Assembly (NCBI GenBank): GCA_004298505.1
Contig: SCRO01000034.1
Location: 115,100-179,099, forward strand
Reading direction: 5' to 3'
DNA from: Rhodanobacter sp.
GTDB taxonomy: Bacteria > Pseudomonadota > Gammaproteobacteria > Xanthomonadales > Rhodanobacteraceae
Length of the DNA: 64,000 nt
Of this stretch, positions 36,558 through 45,401 are shown one piece after another (position 1 is the stretch's first letter; every line of letters starts with the position of its first letter). A program made the position numbers and the translations under genes. The notes under the pieces are model-generated. The model did not search any database and was not told the DNA's origin. It saw nothing but the letters and a program-made list of their open reading frames with translations.

Positions 36558-37844
36558 CTATGCGGCGACCAAGGCCTGGTCGAGGTCGGCAAGCAGGTCG
36601 TCGATGTGCTCGATGCCGATCGACAGCCGCAGCATGTCCTCACTCACCCCAGCCGCAGCCAGCTCGGCGGCATCCAGCTGCCGGTGCGTGGTCGAGGCGG
36701 GATGGGTGGCCAGTGACTTGGTGTCGCCGATATTGACCAGCCGGGTGAACAGCTTCAACTCGTCCAGCACGCGGGCGCCAGCCGCACGCGGGTCAGCGCC
36801 GCTCTTGCCGCCCACGCCGAACGACAGGATGCCCGAAGCCTTGCCGCCCATGTACTTCTGCACCAGCGCATGATCGGGATGATCGGGCAGGCCGGCGTAC
36901 TTCACCCAGGCCACCTTGGGATGGGCTTGCAGGAACTTCGCGATCGCCAGTGAGTTGTCGCAGGTTCGCTCCATGCGCAGGCCCAGCGTGTTGATTCCCT
37001 GCAGGATGAGGAAGGCATTCATCGGCGAGATCGCCGCGCCGGTATTGCGCAGCGGCACCACCCGCGCGCGACCGATGTAAGCGGCTGGACCGAGTGCTTC
37101 GGTGTAGACCACGCCGTGGTAGGACACGTCCGGCTCGTTCAATCGGCGGAAGCGCTGCTTGTGCGCGGCCCAGGGAAACTTGCCGCTGTCGACGATCGCG
37201 CCGCCGATGCTGTTGCCGTGGCCACCCAGGTACTTGGTCAGCGCGTGCACGACGATGTCGGCACCATGCTCGATCGGCCGGCACAGGTAGGGGCTGGGTA
37301 CGGTGTTGTCCACGATCAGCGGAATGCCGTGCTCGTGCGCGATCGCGGCCAGCGCGCCGAAGTCGGTGACGTTGCCCAGCGGGTTGCCGATCGACTCGCA
37401 GAAGATCGCCTTGGTGCGCTCGTCGATCAGTGGCGCGAACGTCTCCGGACGGCGCGCATCGGCAAAGCGCACCTCCAGCCCCTGCTGTGGAAAAGTGTGC
37501 GCGAACAGGTTGTAGGTGCCGCCGTAGACGGTGGCGGCCGAGACGATATTGTCGCCGGCCTCGGCGATGGTCTGGATCGCATAGGTCACCGCGGCCATGC
37601 CCGAGGCCAGCGCCAGCGCGCCGACGCCACCTTCCAGTGCGGCCACCCGCTGTTCCAGCACGTCCTGGGTCGGATTCATGATCCGTGTGTAAATGTTGCC
37701 CGGTACCTTCAGGTCGAACAGGTCGGCTCCATGCTGCGCGTTGTCGAACGCGTACGCCACGGTCTGGTAGATCGGCACCGCGGAGGAGCGCGTGGTGGGG
37801 TCGGGCGTGTAGCCGGCGTGGACGGCGAGCGTTTCGATCTTCAT
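36558..37844 (-). CDS. metY: O-acetylhomoserine sulfhydrylase-type PLP enzyme
   Basis: 428 residues from ATG 37844. It belongs to the Cys/Met-metabolism PLP family and makes homocysteine from O-acetyl-L-homoserine and sulfide (direct sulfhydrylation). Start region [20 protein letters not shown] and cofactor-phosphate loop [15 protein letters not shown] fit this subgroup. The PLP lysine is in [12 protein letters not shown] (Lys about 205). The length of about 425 residues and the HGNSIGG segment distinguish it from cystathionine synthases and lyases of about 390 residues. It stands alone; no SAM or SAH riboswitch was recognised in the 210 bp upstream. Confidence 0.94.
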   Translation of the reverse strand: MKIETLAVHAGYTPDPTTRSSAVPIYQTVAYAFDNAQHGADLFDLKVPGNIYTRIMNPTQDVLEQRVAALEGGVGALALASGMAAVTYAIQTIAEAGDNIVSAATVYGGTYNLFAHTFPQQGLEVRFADARRPETFAPLIDERTKAIFCESIGNPLGNVTDFGALAAIAHEHGIPLIVDNTVPSPYLCRPIEHGADIVVHALTKYLGGHGNSIGGAIVDSGKFPWAAHKQRFRRLNEPDVSYHGVVYTEALGPAAYIGRARVVPLRNTGAAISPMNAFLILQGINTLGLRMERTCDNSLAIAKFLQAHPKVAWVKYAGLPDHPDHALVQKYMGGKASGILSFGVGGKSGADPRAAGARVLDELKLFTRLVNIGDTKSLATHPASTTHRQLDAAELAAAGVSEDMLRLSIGIEHIDDLLADLDQALVAA

Positions 37845-38054
37845 GGGTGATCCTGCGGTGAGGTGCGCAAACGTGGCCATGGCTCGCGAGCGGGGTGCCT
37901 GGCATCCAGTGCCCGGCATGCCGGACTCGGTGCACGGTAGCGCAAGTCAAGGCAGGCGTAAAGACGTAAAGACGTCCAGATGAAATTGCCTTATGAGCAT
38001 ATGTCGAAGCGGATATGTGAGGAGTTCAATCCACTCGCCATCGCGCGGGGTATC

Positions 38055-38324
38055 CTAGCAGCCGGCTGGCTCGTCGTCGAAACCGGTATAGCCCTCGGGG
38101 AAGACCGGCGTGCCATCGGGCTCCAGGCCGGACATCTCGGCCAGCGCCTTCGCCGCCGCGGCCTCGGCGGTCGCCTTGTCGCGAAAGCTGCGGTTCTCGC
38201 AAATGGCGAAGTACAGCGGAAAGCCGTGCTGGCGCGGGGTGATCGCCAGGTAGGCGGTGTAGCGCGAGCCCTCGAGCGTGGCCCCGGAGCGCGCCCGATA
38301 GTCGTTGAATTCGCGTTCGGCCAT
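38055..38324 (-). CDS. Small conserved hypothetical protein
   Basis: 89 residues from ATG 38324; the frame is open further upstream, but that part reads as Arg-rich noise. Contains YTAYLAITPRQHGFPLYFAICENRSFRDKATAEAAA, which looks like a folded alpha/beta domain, and ends GFDDEPAGC. No family was recognised. Codon use is typical of the surroundings. Divergent from the CPXCG gene. Confidence 0.6.
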   Translation of the reverse strand: MAEREFNDYRARSGATLEGSRYTAYLAITPRQHGFPLYFAICENRSFRDKATAEAAAAKALAEMSGLEPDGTPVFPEGYTGFDDEPAGC

Positions 38325-38518
38325 GAGCGTCGCATTGGTGCGGTGAGAACCGCAGTGTAGCTTGCACCGCGCGTGCCGTATCATGCGCGGGTGAATGCCA
38401 CCGACCTGCCCGTGCCGCGCATCGGGCTGGACACGCACGGGCCTGGTGGCGCCGCTTGACGCCAGCACAACCTGCCATATGGTGCACTGGCGGCGACGTT
38501 CCATCCAGAGTCCCGGCC

Positions 38519-38707
38519 ATGCTCGACCCGCATATCATCGACTGCCCCTACTGCGGCGAGCCCATCGAAATACTGATCGATAGGTCGGTCCGCGAGCAGC
38601 AGTACATCGAGGACTGCCAGGTGTGCTGCCGCCCGATCATGCTGGGCGTGAGCGTCGAGGAGGATGGAACGACGCAGGTGCGCGCCTCAGGCGAGAACGA
38701 TGCCTGA
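38519..38707 (+). CDS. CPXCG-motif cysteine-rich protein
   Basis: 62 residues from ATG 38519. Two Cys pairs, CPYCG (9-13) and CQVCC (33-37), form the zinc-ribbon-like CPXCG family, small proteins of unknown function common in gammaproteobacteria. The last 21 bp overlap the convergent nicotinamidase gene. Confidence 0.88.
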   Translation: MLDPHIIDCPYCGEPIEILIDRSVREQQYIEDCQVCCRPIMLGVSVEEDGTTQVRASGENDA

Positions 38708-39316
38708 GGCCGGCAGGGTAGCGCGGGTGGCCGCATCGCTGGCTGGCGTGACCGGGCGGGTGAGATCCCACAGCATGCGCGCACGAAAGCCCAGTGCCAG
38801 GGCATCCTGCGCGGTCCACAGCACGCACACCTCGCGTGCCAGCCCGCATACCACCACCTCGTCCACACCGCGCTCGCGCAGCCAGCCGGCCAGGCCGGTG
38901 CGGGGGCGGCTCTCGCCCGGGCCGTGGTTCTCACGGAAGCCGCTATAGGAATCGACGGCCGGGTCGGTGCCCTTGCGGATCACGGCATCGAGCGCCGACC
39001 AGTCGATCGCCGGATGCAGCTCGGCGCCGGTGGTACCTTGTACGCAATGCTCTGGCCACAGCGTTTGCGGTTGGCCGTAGAGTTCGATTTCATCGAACGG
39101 TGCATGCCCCGGGTGCGAGCTGGCGAACGAGATGTGTCCGGCCGGGTGCCAGTCCTGGGTGGCGACGACATGGCGGAAGCGGTGCTGGCGCAGCAACTGA
39201 TCGATACCTTCGATGATGGCGTCGCCCTCGTGGCAGGCCAGCGCGCCACCGGGCATGAAATCGGGCTGGACATCGACCAGGATAAGTGCGGAGGTGGCGC
39301 AAGCGGCGTGAGTCAT
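38687..39316 (-). CDS. pncA: Nicotinamidase
   Basis: 209 residues. Converts nicotinamide to nicotinate for NAD salvage. The isochorismatase-like fold has catalytic Asp in LILVDVQPDF (Asp about 14), Lys in VIRKGTDP (about 113), and Cys in CGLAREVCVLWTAQDA (Cys about 158). The metal site is DWHPAGHISFASSHPG. All catalytic elements are present. It is convergent with the CPXCG gene, with a 21-bp overlap. Confidence 0.95.
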   Translation of the reverse strand: MTHAACATSALILVDVQPDFMPGGALACHEGDAIIEGIDQLLRQHRFRHVVATQDWHPAGHISFASSHPGHAPFDEIELYGQPQTLWPEHCVQGTTGAELHPAIDWSALDAVIRKGTDPAVDSYSGFRENHGPGESRPRTGLAGWLRERGVDEVVVCGLAREVCVLWTAQDALALGFRARMLWDLTRPVTPASDAATRATLPASGIVLA

Positions 39317-39395
39317 GCAGACTGCTCCAGGCGGATGAGACCACGCAGTCTAGCGGGCCCTCGCCGCAGTTGAGCGGTTTTCACGCGCTCGCAGG

Positions 39396-39794
39396 ATGGG
39401 CGAAGTGCACTACGACCAGTCGTGGATGGGTAGCGGTATCGTTGGAGGGATCGAGGCCGGCCTGATTTCGGCGGCGGCCGGCCTGCTGTTGTTCCTGCTG
39501 TTGCATGGGTGGGGACGGCGTCATCACTGGTGCGATGCGCGAAAGATCGGCTGGTCATTCCTGCTGGCCAGCATACTGACCATCAGCGGCGACCTGTGGG
39601 ACATGTTCTATTTTAACTACGCGAACCTGCAGTCGCCGGCCCTGCTCCGGGCCGAGCTGGCCCAGGTGCATGACCCGGAGGGTTTGGGCTTGCGCGTGTT
39701 GTGCGAGCTGCTCGGGGTGTTGCTGGGTATCTATCTTGGTTGGGTGGTGGTTGGTGGTCATCGTTCGAACCGGGGTGGCAACCACCACTCATAG
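39396..39794 (+). CDS. Hypothetical membrane protein
   Basis: 132 residues with three probable transmembrane helices: about 20-38 (LISAAAGLLLFLLLHGW), about 50-65, and about 108-124 (ELLGVLLGIYLGWVVVG). Short polar loops and a GDLWDMFYFNY stretch follow helix 2. No family recognised. The region is otherwise empty, and the convergent cls gene begins 54 bp downstream. Confidence 0.55.
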   Translation: MGEVHYDQSWMGSGIVGGIEAGLISAAAGLLLFLLLHGWGRRHHWCDARKIGWSFLLASILTISGDLWDMFYFNYANLQSPALLRAELAQVHDPEGLGLRVLCELLGVLLGIYLGWVVVGGHRSNRGGNHHS

Positions 39795-39848
39795 CCCGGT
39801 GCGACCCTGCGGGGGCTGGCCGTCTTCCACTCGAAGCTGGCAGTGCGA

Positions 39849-41243
39849 TCACAGCAGCGGGTCGAACAGCCGCGCCACGTGCATGGCCACCCGGCGCAGG
39901 TACGGCGCGTCGCGGTATTCGCGCTCGTCAATCGCCACTGCGCGGGAGAAATCCTCGGCCAGCATGGCCTCCACCTCGCCGGCAAACGTTTCGTTGACGA
40001 CCAGCACGCCGACCTCGAAATTGAGCCGGAACGAACGACTGTCCAGGTTCATGCTGCCGATCGCCGCGCAGTCGTGGTCAATCAACAGCGCCTTCTGGTG
40101 CAGGAAGCCGCTCTGGTAGCGAAACATGCCGATGCCGGCACGCAGTGCATGGTGGGCGTGCAAGGTGGAGGCGAGAAAGACGGTGCGATGGTCCGGTCGC
40201 GACGGGATCAGTACGCGCACGTCGACCCCGCGCAGCACGGCCAGTTGCAGCGCCGAGCGCACCGCCGTGTCGGGCACGAAGTACGGCGTGCTCAGCCATA
40301 CCCGCTCGCGTGCGGCGTTGATCGCCGCGCTGAAGAACAGCGAGCCGGTTTCCAGTCGGTCAGCCGGGCCGGCCGCCACCACCAGCGCGCTGGCCTCGCC
40401 GTCGCTCGGCGGCGGGGGCAACAGCGGCGGTAGCTGGCCGGTGATCCATTGCCAATCATCGGCGAACAATTTCTGCAGATCGGCCACGGCCGGCCCGCGC
40501 AGTTCCAGCATGGTGTCGCGCCAGGGCGCCAGCGGCGGCTTCAGCCCCATGTACTCGTCACCGACGTTGAGGCCGCCCACGAAGCCCCGCGCGCCATCGA
40601 CCACCACGATCTTGCGGTGATTGCGAAAGTTGAGCTGGAAGCGGTTGCGCCAGCGATGCGTGGCGAAGCGGTGGATCGCTACCCCGCCCGCGCGCAGCGT
40701 CTCGACGTAACGTTTTGGCAAGGCGTGGCTGCCGACGCCGTCGAACAATACGCACACCTGCACGCCCGCGGCGGCACGCTGCAGTAGTATCTGCTGCAGG
40801 CGCCGCCCCAGCATGTCGTCGTGGATGACGAAGAACTGCACCAGCAGGCACTGTTCGGCGGCCGCCATGGCCGCAAACATGTGCTCGAAGGCAGCCTGGC
40901 CGTCGATCAGCAATTGCAGCCGGTGGCCGCTGCAGAATGGCCGCCGCTGCAAGGCACTGATCGCCGCGAAGCGGCCGCACGCCGGTTCGACGGTGATCGA
41001 CGTCCACGCCTCGGGCATCGCTTCCGCTATCGGCACCGGGTGGCCAACGTGGTAGCCGAGGAAGCGGCTGGAGCCCAGGTAGAGGTACGGCAGCAAGGTC
41101 AGATATGGCAGCAAGAGCAGGCCGAGGGCCCAGCCAATCGCCCCCTGCGGCGTGCGCGCGTGGGTTACCGCATGCATGGCGGTGAATATGCCGAGCAAGT
41201 GCAACAGGGCGATGCCGCTGGTGAGTACCGTGGTGTTCATCAC
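39849..41243 (-). CDS. cls: Cardiolipin synthase (phospholipase D family)
   Basis: 464 residues. Condenses two phosphatidylglycerol molecules (or PG and PE) to cardiolipin at the inner membrane. Two N-terminal transmembrane helices (about 5-25 and 35-55) precede two PLD domains. The HKD motifs are HRKIVVVD (about 208) and HQKALLID (about 383), each followed by GxxN-type residues (GGLNVG and GSMNLDSRS). It matches the ClsA layout in length and order. Confidence 0.93.
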   Translation of the reverse strand: MMNTTVLTSGIALLHLLGIFTAMHAVTHARTPQGAIGWALGLLLLPYLTLLPYLYLGSSRFLGYHVGHPVPIAEAMPEAWTSITVEPACGRFAAISALQRRPFCSGHRLQLLIDGQAAFEHMFAAMAAAEQCLLVQFFVIHDDMLGRRLQQILLQRAAAGVQVCVLFDGVGSHALPKRYVETLRAGGVAIHRFATHRWRNRFQLNFRNHRKIVVVDGARGFVGGLNVGDEYMGLKPPLAPWRDTMLELRGPAVADLQKLFADDWQWITGQLPPLLPPPPSDGEASALVVAAGPADRLETGSLFFSAAINAARERVWLSTPYFVPDTAVRSALQLAVLRGVDVRVLIPSRPDHRTVFLASTLHAHHALRAGIGMFRYQSGFLHQKALLIDHDCAAIGSMNLDSRSFRLNFEVGVLVVNETFAGEVEAMLAEDFSRAVAIDEREYRDAPYLRRVAMHVARLFDPLL

Positions 41244-41388
41244 GCGTGCATCGTCGCCTGATGGCGGCCGGACATCAATGCGGGCAGACGTCCGGCCGGT
41301 GGGCGTCCCATCGGCGTCGAGCCAGCAATGTGCCGCGGATGCTGTTTCCGTCTGCTGTCCTGCAAGCAGGCGCGGTGCGACGGAGCAA

Positions 41389-42093
41389 TCAGGCGTGCAG
41401 GCGCTCGACTACCGCGACCTGTTGCGGCTGCGTCGTCCAGATCCCGCTCGCTCCGGCCTGCTCGTAGGCAAGATAACGGGTCAACTCCCCACCATAGACG
41501 TGCAGCGTGAGCGCGGCTTCATGCTGCGACAGGTTGCGACAACGATGCACGTGGTTCTGGTCGCCTTCGAACCAGGTGCCATCACCCGGGCCGAGCCAGT
41601 CGCGGCCCAGGGGGTGCAGGTTGCCCGAGTCCGGGTCGTGGCGCCAGGACTGCACTTCAACCGCGCCGACCAGGGTCAGTTCCAGCCCCCACAGGCCGGC
41701 ATGGTCGTGTACCGGCGTGCAGTGGTTTGCCGGCCATGCCATCACCATCACGCTTACCGGTACCTGGGTGCGCTGCGCCAGCAGCCAGCGCCCAAGGCCA
41801 TGCCCGCGCTGGTGCAGGCGCGCCAGTCGGGTCGCCATGGCGGAGGAGTTGTGGTGCACAACCTGTCCCAGGTCGCGCGCCATCGAGGCAAGGTCGGGGT
41901 GCGCCACGTTGGCATGCTCCAGCGCAATCGCGCGCAGGGTCTTCAAGGTTTGCCGTGGCTTGCCCATGGATATTCCCGCGGCGTGAAGGGGCGTCAGTGG
42001 ATCACGCCGATGGTTAAAGTGGCGTAAGCCGTCCGGGTTCGCGGCCGGATGCGCGCGGTAAGCAAGGCTGGCCTCGACCGGCGTGGCTGTCAT
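41389..42093 (-). CDS. Cysteine-dioxygenase-like cupin enzyme
   Basis: 234 residues. The cupin metal site of thiol dioxygenases is visible: CTPVHDHAGLWG (two His, about 127-138), with the third His near LTLHVYGG (about 204). An Arg/His-rich patch follows in ENHVHRCRNLS-type sequence (DQNHVHRCRN). Members oxidise Cys, 3-mercaptopropionate or related thiols to sulfinates with Fe(II) and O2. The bacterial gamma group often prefers 3-mercaptopropionate, so the exact substrate is left open. Confidence 0.85.
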   Translation of the reverse strand: MTATPVEASLAYRAHPAANPDGLRHFNHRRDPLTPLHAAGISMGKPRQTLKTLRAIALEHANVAHPDLASMARDLGQVVHHNSSAMATRLARLHQRGHGLGRWLLAQRTQVPVSVMVMAWPANHCTPVHDHAGLWGLELTLVGAVEVQSWRHDPDSGNLHPLGRDWLGPGDGTWFEGDQNHVHRCRNLSQHEAALTLHVYGGELTRYLAYEQAGASGIWTTQPQQVAVVERLHA

Positions 42094-42188
42094 GTTCGTC
42101 GGGGCCGGGCCTGCTCAAGCGCTAGCACAAGCTGGCCGTGCTGCTGTGCGTGATCCCCGGGCCGGGGCGTTGACGCCGAAGCGACGCT

Positions 42189-42689
42189 TCAGCCGAACAG
42201 CATGGCGATGCCGAACAGGCCGACCATCAGGAACGACAGCACCAGCTTGAGCAGGCTGCCGAACAGCAGGCCGAGCCAGGTACCCACCCCGACATGGGTG
42301 GAGCGCAGCACGCTGTTGCCGGACGCCAGCTCACCCAGGATGGCGCCGAGGAACGGCCCGAACAGCAGGCCGGGAATGCCGAAGAACATCCCGACGATGG
42401 TGCCGATGGTTGCACCCCACAGCGCTCGCGAGCTGGCGCCGATACGTTTGGCGCCCAGCGTGCCGGCGACGAAATCGACGATCACGCCGAGCGCGCCGAG
42501 CGCGCCGATGATCAGCAGCCACCACAAGCCCAGGTGGCGGTAGCCGTCCACGGCCGCCACCAGCCAGATCCCGCCGAACACCATCGGGATGCCGGGTAGC
42601 ACCGGCAGCACCGAACCGGCCACGCCGCCGACGATCAGCAGCGCGGCGAGGATATACAGCGCGATATCGAGCACGGGAATTCCGGTCAT
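42189..42689 (-). CDS. DUF456 membrane protein
   Basis: 166 residues from ATG 42689. Five or so hydrophobic helices with the glycine-rich repeats typical of DUF456: GSVLPVLPGIPMVFGG (about 25-40), DFVAGTLGAKRIGASS (about 70-85), and IGTIVGMFFGIPGLLFGPFLGA. Function unknown. A REP-like element lies directly upstream, so the promoter must be either within it or beyond it. Confidence 0.88.
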   Translation of the reverse strand: MTGIPVLDIALYILAALLIVGGVAGSVLPVLPGIPMVFGGIWLVAAVDGYRHLGLWWLLIIGALGALGVIVDFVAGTLGAKRIGASSRALWGATIGTIVGMFFGIPGLLFGPFLGAILGELASGNSVLRSTHVGVGTWLGLLFGSLLKLVLSFLMVGLFGIAMLFG

Positions 42690-42711
42690 AATTGTTCCGG
42701 TAGGTAAAGCC

Positions 42712-42798
42712 GTAGAAGCCCGCTGGCGGGCGATGCTGTTGTTTTGATCTTCCATGGTGCGTGCCGGGCAAGAGTATCGCCCGCCAGCGCGCGCCTAC
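42712..42798. repeat. GTAG-headed paired palindromic element (copy 3)
   Basis: The left arm GTAGAAGCCCGCTGGCGGGCG followed by ATGCT is mirrored by the right arm GTATCGCCCGCCAGCGCGCG followed by CCTAC, with a 30-bp spacer. It fills the gap between the DUF456 start and the fpr stop, and its right end touches the fpr stop codon at 42795. It shares ...GGCGATGCTGTTG.TTTGATC with the element at 14293. Confidence 0.82.
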
Positions 42799-43562
42799 CT
42801 TTCCGCAAAGGCGCGTTCGATCACGTAGTCGCCTGGCATGCGCGTGCGCGGCGAGGCCTGGAAGCCGCGACCGTCGAGCAACGCACACAGGTCGTCCAGC
42901 ATGGCTGGACTGCCGCACAGCATCACGCGATCGCGCTCCGGGTTCAGCGGCGGCAAACCGGTGGCAACACTCAGTGCACCGTCAGCGATCGCGTCGGTGA
43001 TGCGGCCCCGATGGCGGAACGGCTCGCGTGTGACGGTGGGGTAGTAGGTCAGTTTCTCGCGCACCAGTTCGCCCAGGTATTCATGTTGCGGCAGTTCGCG
43101 CTCCAGATATCCGGCGTAGGCCAGGTCGCTGACGTTGCGCACGCCGTGGGCCAGCACGATCCGGTCGAACCGCTGGTAAGTGTCCGGGTCGCGGATGATG
43201 CTCATGAACGGCGCCAGCCCAGTACCGGTGCCGAGCAGGTACAGATGGCGACCCGGCTTCAGGTCGGTCAACACCAGGGTGCCGGTGGGTTTGCGGGTGA
43301 CAATCAACGGATCGCCCGGTCGCAGGTGCTGCAGGCGCGAGGTGAGCGGGCCGTTGGCGACCTTGATCGAAAAGAACTCCAGGTGCTCCTCCCAGCTCGC
43401 GCTGGCGATGGAGTACGCACGCATCAGCGGGCGCGCTTCGGTTTCCAGCCCGATCATCACGAACTGGCCGCTGTCGAAACGAAAGCCGGGGTCGCGCGTG
43501 GTGCGGAAGCTGAACAGCGACTCGTTCCAGTGCCGCACGTCGATCACGTGCTCGGTTGCCAT
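42795..43562 (-). CDS. fpr: Ferredoxin/flavodoxin-NADP+ reductase
   Basis: 255 residues from ATG 43562; ATG 43571 is equally possible. FAD enzyme moving electrons between NADPH and ferredoxin or flavodoxin. The FAD site is RPLMRAYSIAS (about 45-55), followed by the NADP domain with GTGTGLAPFMSI (about 117-128). The C-terminal VMLCGSPAMLDDL and end GDYVIERAFAER match subclass I bacterial FPR. No ferredoxin gene is adjacent; one lies at 55327. Confidence 0.94.
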   Translation of the reverse strand: MATEHVIDVRHWNESLFSFRTTRDPGFRFDSGQFVMIGLETEARPLMRAYSIASASWEEHLEFFSIKVANGPLTSRLQHLRPGDPLIVTRKPTGTLVLTDLKPGRHLYLLGTGTGLAPFMSIIRDPDTYQRFDRIVLAHGVRNVSDLAYAGYLERELPQHEYLGELVREKLTYYPTVTREPFRHRGRITDAIADGALSVATGLPPLNPERDRVMLCGSPAMLDDLCALLDGRGFQASPRTRMPGDYVIERAFAER

Positions 43563-43571
43563 TGCCACCAT

Positions 43572-44040
43572 GGGGAGTGTTTCTCGAGAGTTTCCGGAGG
43601 TCGGCGCCTGATATGAACGCAGGTGCAAAATGGCAACGCACGTCGCGACCGCGGACATTTGGAAAGCGCCGCATGGCTGGAGCCATTAGTGGCGCAAGGA
43701 TACGCCATCGGTCAATTTTCGCGAAGGGTAATGCCGGGCTTCGGGGCGGCTGGCCGGTTGGGTGGCGCGCGCAATTGCAGGATTTGTGACCGAAAGCCGC
43801 TTCCGCAGGAGTGCGAAGCGGTATGAAGGCGGCGTAAGCTGTTTCTTACGCCAGTGGCTGTTATCAGCCTACCCAAGGAGGTTCTCGGACTACAGCGCCA
43901 AAGTGGTACATGATGTTGTATCGTCGAGCTGATTCGATCGGTTGCATCATCGCCGGATCGTGAAGGAAGCCAGGGGGGGATTCCATGGTGCGTCGATGTT
44001 GGCGCGGCTGAATTCTCGATGGTGACTTCGGGGTGGGTGC
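43572..44040. other. Intergenic region with a strong hairpin
   Basis: About 470 bp with no recognisable gene. It contains a perfect 8-bp hairpin GGCGTAAG-CTGTTT-CTTACGCC (43831-43852) without a T tract, and an AGGAGG (43875-43880) with no start codon in range. It borders the decayed sigma-54-activator fragment, so it may hold a former promoter or leader. Confidence 0.5.
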
Positions 44041-44450
44041 ATGCCGACCATGCTCGGCCAATCCCAGGCAATCGCGGCGGTGCGGCTTCTGCTGCAACGG
44101 TATGCCGCCTGTGATGTGCAGGTGCTGATCGAGGGCGAAACGGGTACCGGCAAGGAAGTGGCTGCACGCGAACTCCACTATGCCGGTGCACGGGGCGCGC
44201 ATCCGTTCGTGCCGGTCAATTGCGGCGCCATTCCCGACAGGCTGATCGAGAGCGAACTTTTCGGTCATGGCCGTGGCGCCTTTACCGACGCCAAGGTCGC
44301 GCAACCGGGCGTGGTTGACCACGCGCGCGGCGGCACCTTGTTCCTCGACGAGGTGGATGCGCTTTCGGCCAAGGGCCAGGTGGCCTTCTGCGTTTCCTGC
44401 AAGACAACGAATACCGGCCTGATGGTGGCGGAGCCCGCGTTCGGCGGCCC
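44041..44450 (+). pseudogene. Sigma-54-type AAA+ activator fragment, frameshifted
   Basis: Starts MPTMLGQSQAIAAV and contains Walker A EGETGTGKEVAA (about 37-48), FVPVNCGAIPDRLIESELFG, and Walker B GTLFLDEVDAL (about 98-108). A missing base near 44384 shifts the frame; in the next frame the domain continues LLRFLQDNEYRP until about 44450 and then loses similarity. Sensor regions, the arginine finger and the DNA-binding domain are absent. The loop that contacts sigma-54 (normally GAFTGA) reads GAFTDA, so even the ancestor may not have been a classical sigma-54 activator. Confidence 0.85.
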
Positions 44451-44537
44451 GCTGCTGTCAGCCCTTGTGGCGCGCCATCTCACGGCAGCCGACGCGTGGC
44501 ACGCATGTTGCGTATTCCTCAACCACGCAGTTGCTGC

Positions 44538-44980
44538 ATGAGTGTATTCGTGCGAAGCGAGGCAGCTGGCGTGGCGCCGTTCGAACGTCCGGCCATCAAC
44601 TCGGCGCGGCTGATGATGGACGTGGCGAACCGTGCGCTGAGCAGTGTCGCCGTTGAGCAGGTTGGCGCCAACACCCCTGCCGGGTCCGTTTTTGCCAAGC
44701 CGTTCGCGAACTTCACGCAAGCCGCACCGATTCCAGTGGCCATTCGACTGGCCGCCCTGAAACAGGTCGATCAGGATTTGGTGAAGGAAGGGCTGCTGGA
44801 CAAGCTGGGGGGGACCATTCCCGCCGCCATACAGAAGACATTGGGCTGGGAAAGGACCATGTCGATCCCCACGCCGGGGGTTCTGGTCAAAGGCTGTCTC
44901 GATCACTGCGACATCTGCTGGAGAAATCACAGGAATACCGCTGCTGCCCGTCGGCCGAAACCGAGACGGCCACGCACTAG
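44538..44980 (+). pseudogene. Decayed gene of unrecognised family
   Basis: From ATG 44538 a continuous reading SVFVRSEAAGVAPFERPAI runs through VDQDLVKEGLLDKLGG and TMSIPTPGVLVKGCLDHC to Cys-Asp-Ile-Cys at about 44915. It then continues in another frame as LEKSQEYRCCPSAETET and a stop (44978-44980). The abrupt join at the Cys pair with a frame change suggests an internal deletion. I do not recognise the family. The paired cysteines and the charged C-terminal helix look like real protein. It lies in the same frame as the shifted end of the sigma-54 fragment. Confidence 0.6.
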
Positions 44981-45070
44981 CTGTCATGTCGCCGAATCGG
45001 TGCGGGCCGCTCGGGCATCAGGGCAGAGGTGGGCCATGACGAAACCGCGGAGCGTTGACGCGACGGGAGA

Positions 45071-45261
45071 GGCTCTGTCGCGTTTCGTGTGGATCCGACC
45101 TTGCCGTAGCGTAGCCAATCCTGCACGCTTGGCGGCATGGAAAAGCTCTTCACTCAAGCCTTGGGTCTGACGTCGCCGTGGTCGGTGACGTCGGTCCCCT
45201 GGATGAACCCATGCGTTCAGACGGCCAAATGACTGAATTCCACACGAAACGCGACAGAGCC
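45071..45261. mobile_element. ISL3-derived internally deleted element
   Basis: 191 bp bounded by a perfect 23-bp terminal inverted repeat starting GGCTCTGTCGCGTTTCGTG (45071-45093 and 45239-45261). Inside, ATG 45137 opens MEKLFTQALGLTSPWSVTS, matching the conserved N-terminus of ISL3-family transposases, and stops at 45232. The rest of the transposase (about 400 residues) is missing. The flanking 8 bp (ACGGGAGA and TTGGCTGC) do not match, so no target duplication is visible. It is non-autonomous, MITE-like in size. Confidence 0.75.
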
Positions 45262-45374
45262 TTGGCTGCTCCCATCGGGGCGCTCACCCGGCACGGCGTT
45301 CCCTCAGTGTTCGTCAATCGCGTGCTGTTCTCCACTTTTCGCAGCGAGCGGCGCATGCCGGATTGGTTCGACTT

Positions 45375-45397
45375 GCCGGCGGGCACTGCCCGCCGGC
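45375..45397. repeat. 23-bp perfect palindrome after the AbiEii gene
   Basis: GCCGGCGGGCA-C-TGCCCGCCGGC is a perfect palindrome with one central base. It begins 5 bp beyond the stop codon of the AbiEii toxin gene, so it would form the 3' stem of that transcript. Same core as the repeats at 17785, 49985, 50065 and 58593. Confidence 0.75.
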
Positions 45398-45401
45398 TCT
45401 T

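Noticed and set aside
43763..43779. Possible sigma-54 promoter TGGCGCGCGCAATTGCA before the activator fragment
   Set aside because: The spacing between the GG and GC elements is 11 rather than 10 bases, which sigma-54 does not tolerate.
44980..45170. Continuation of the plus-strand frame through the ISL3 remnant
   Set aside because: The reading after 44920 is Arg-rich noise and passes through the terminal repeat of a mobile element.
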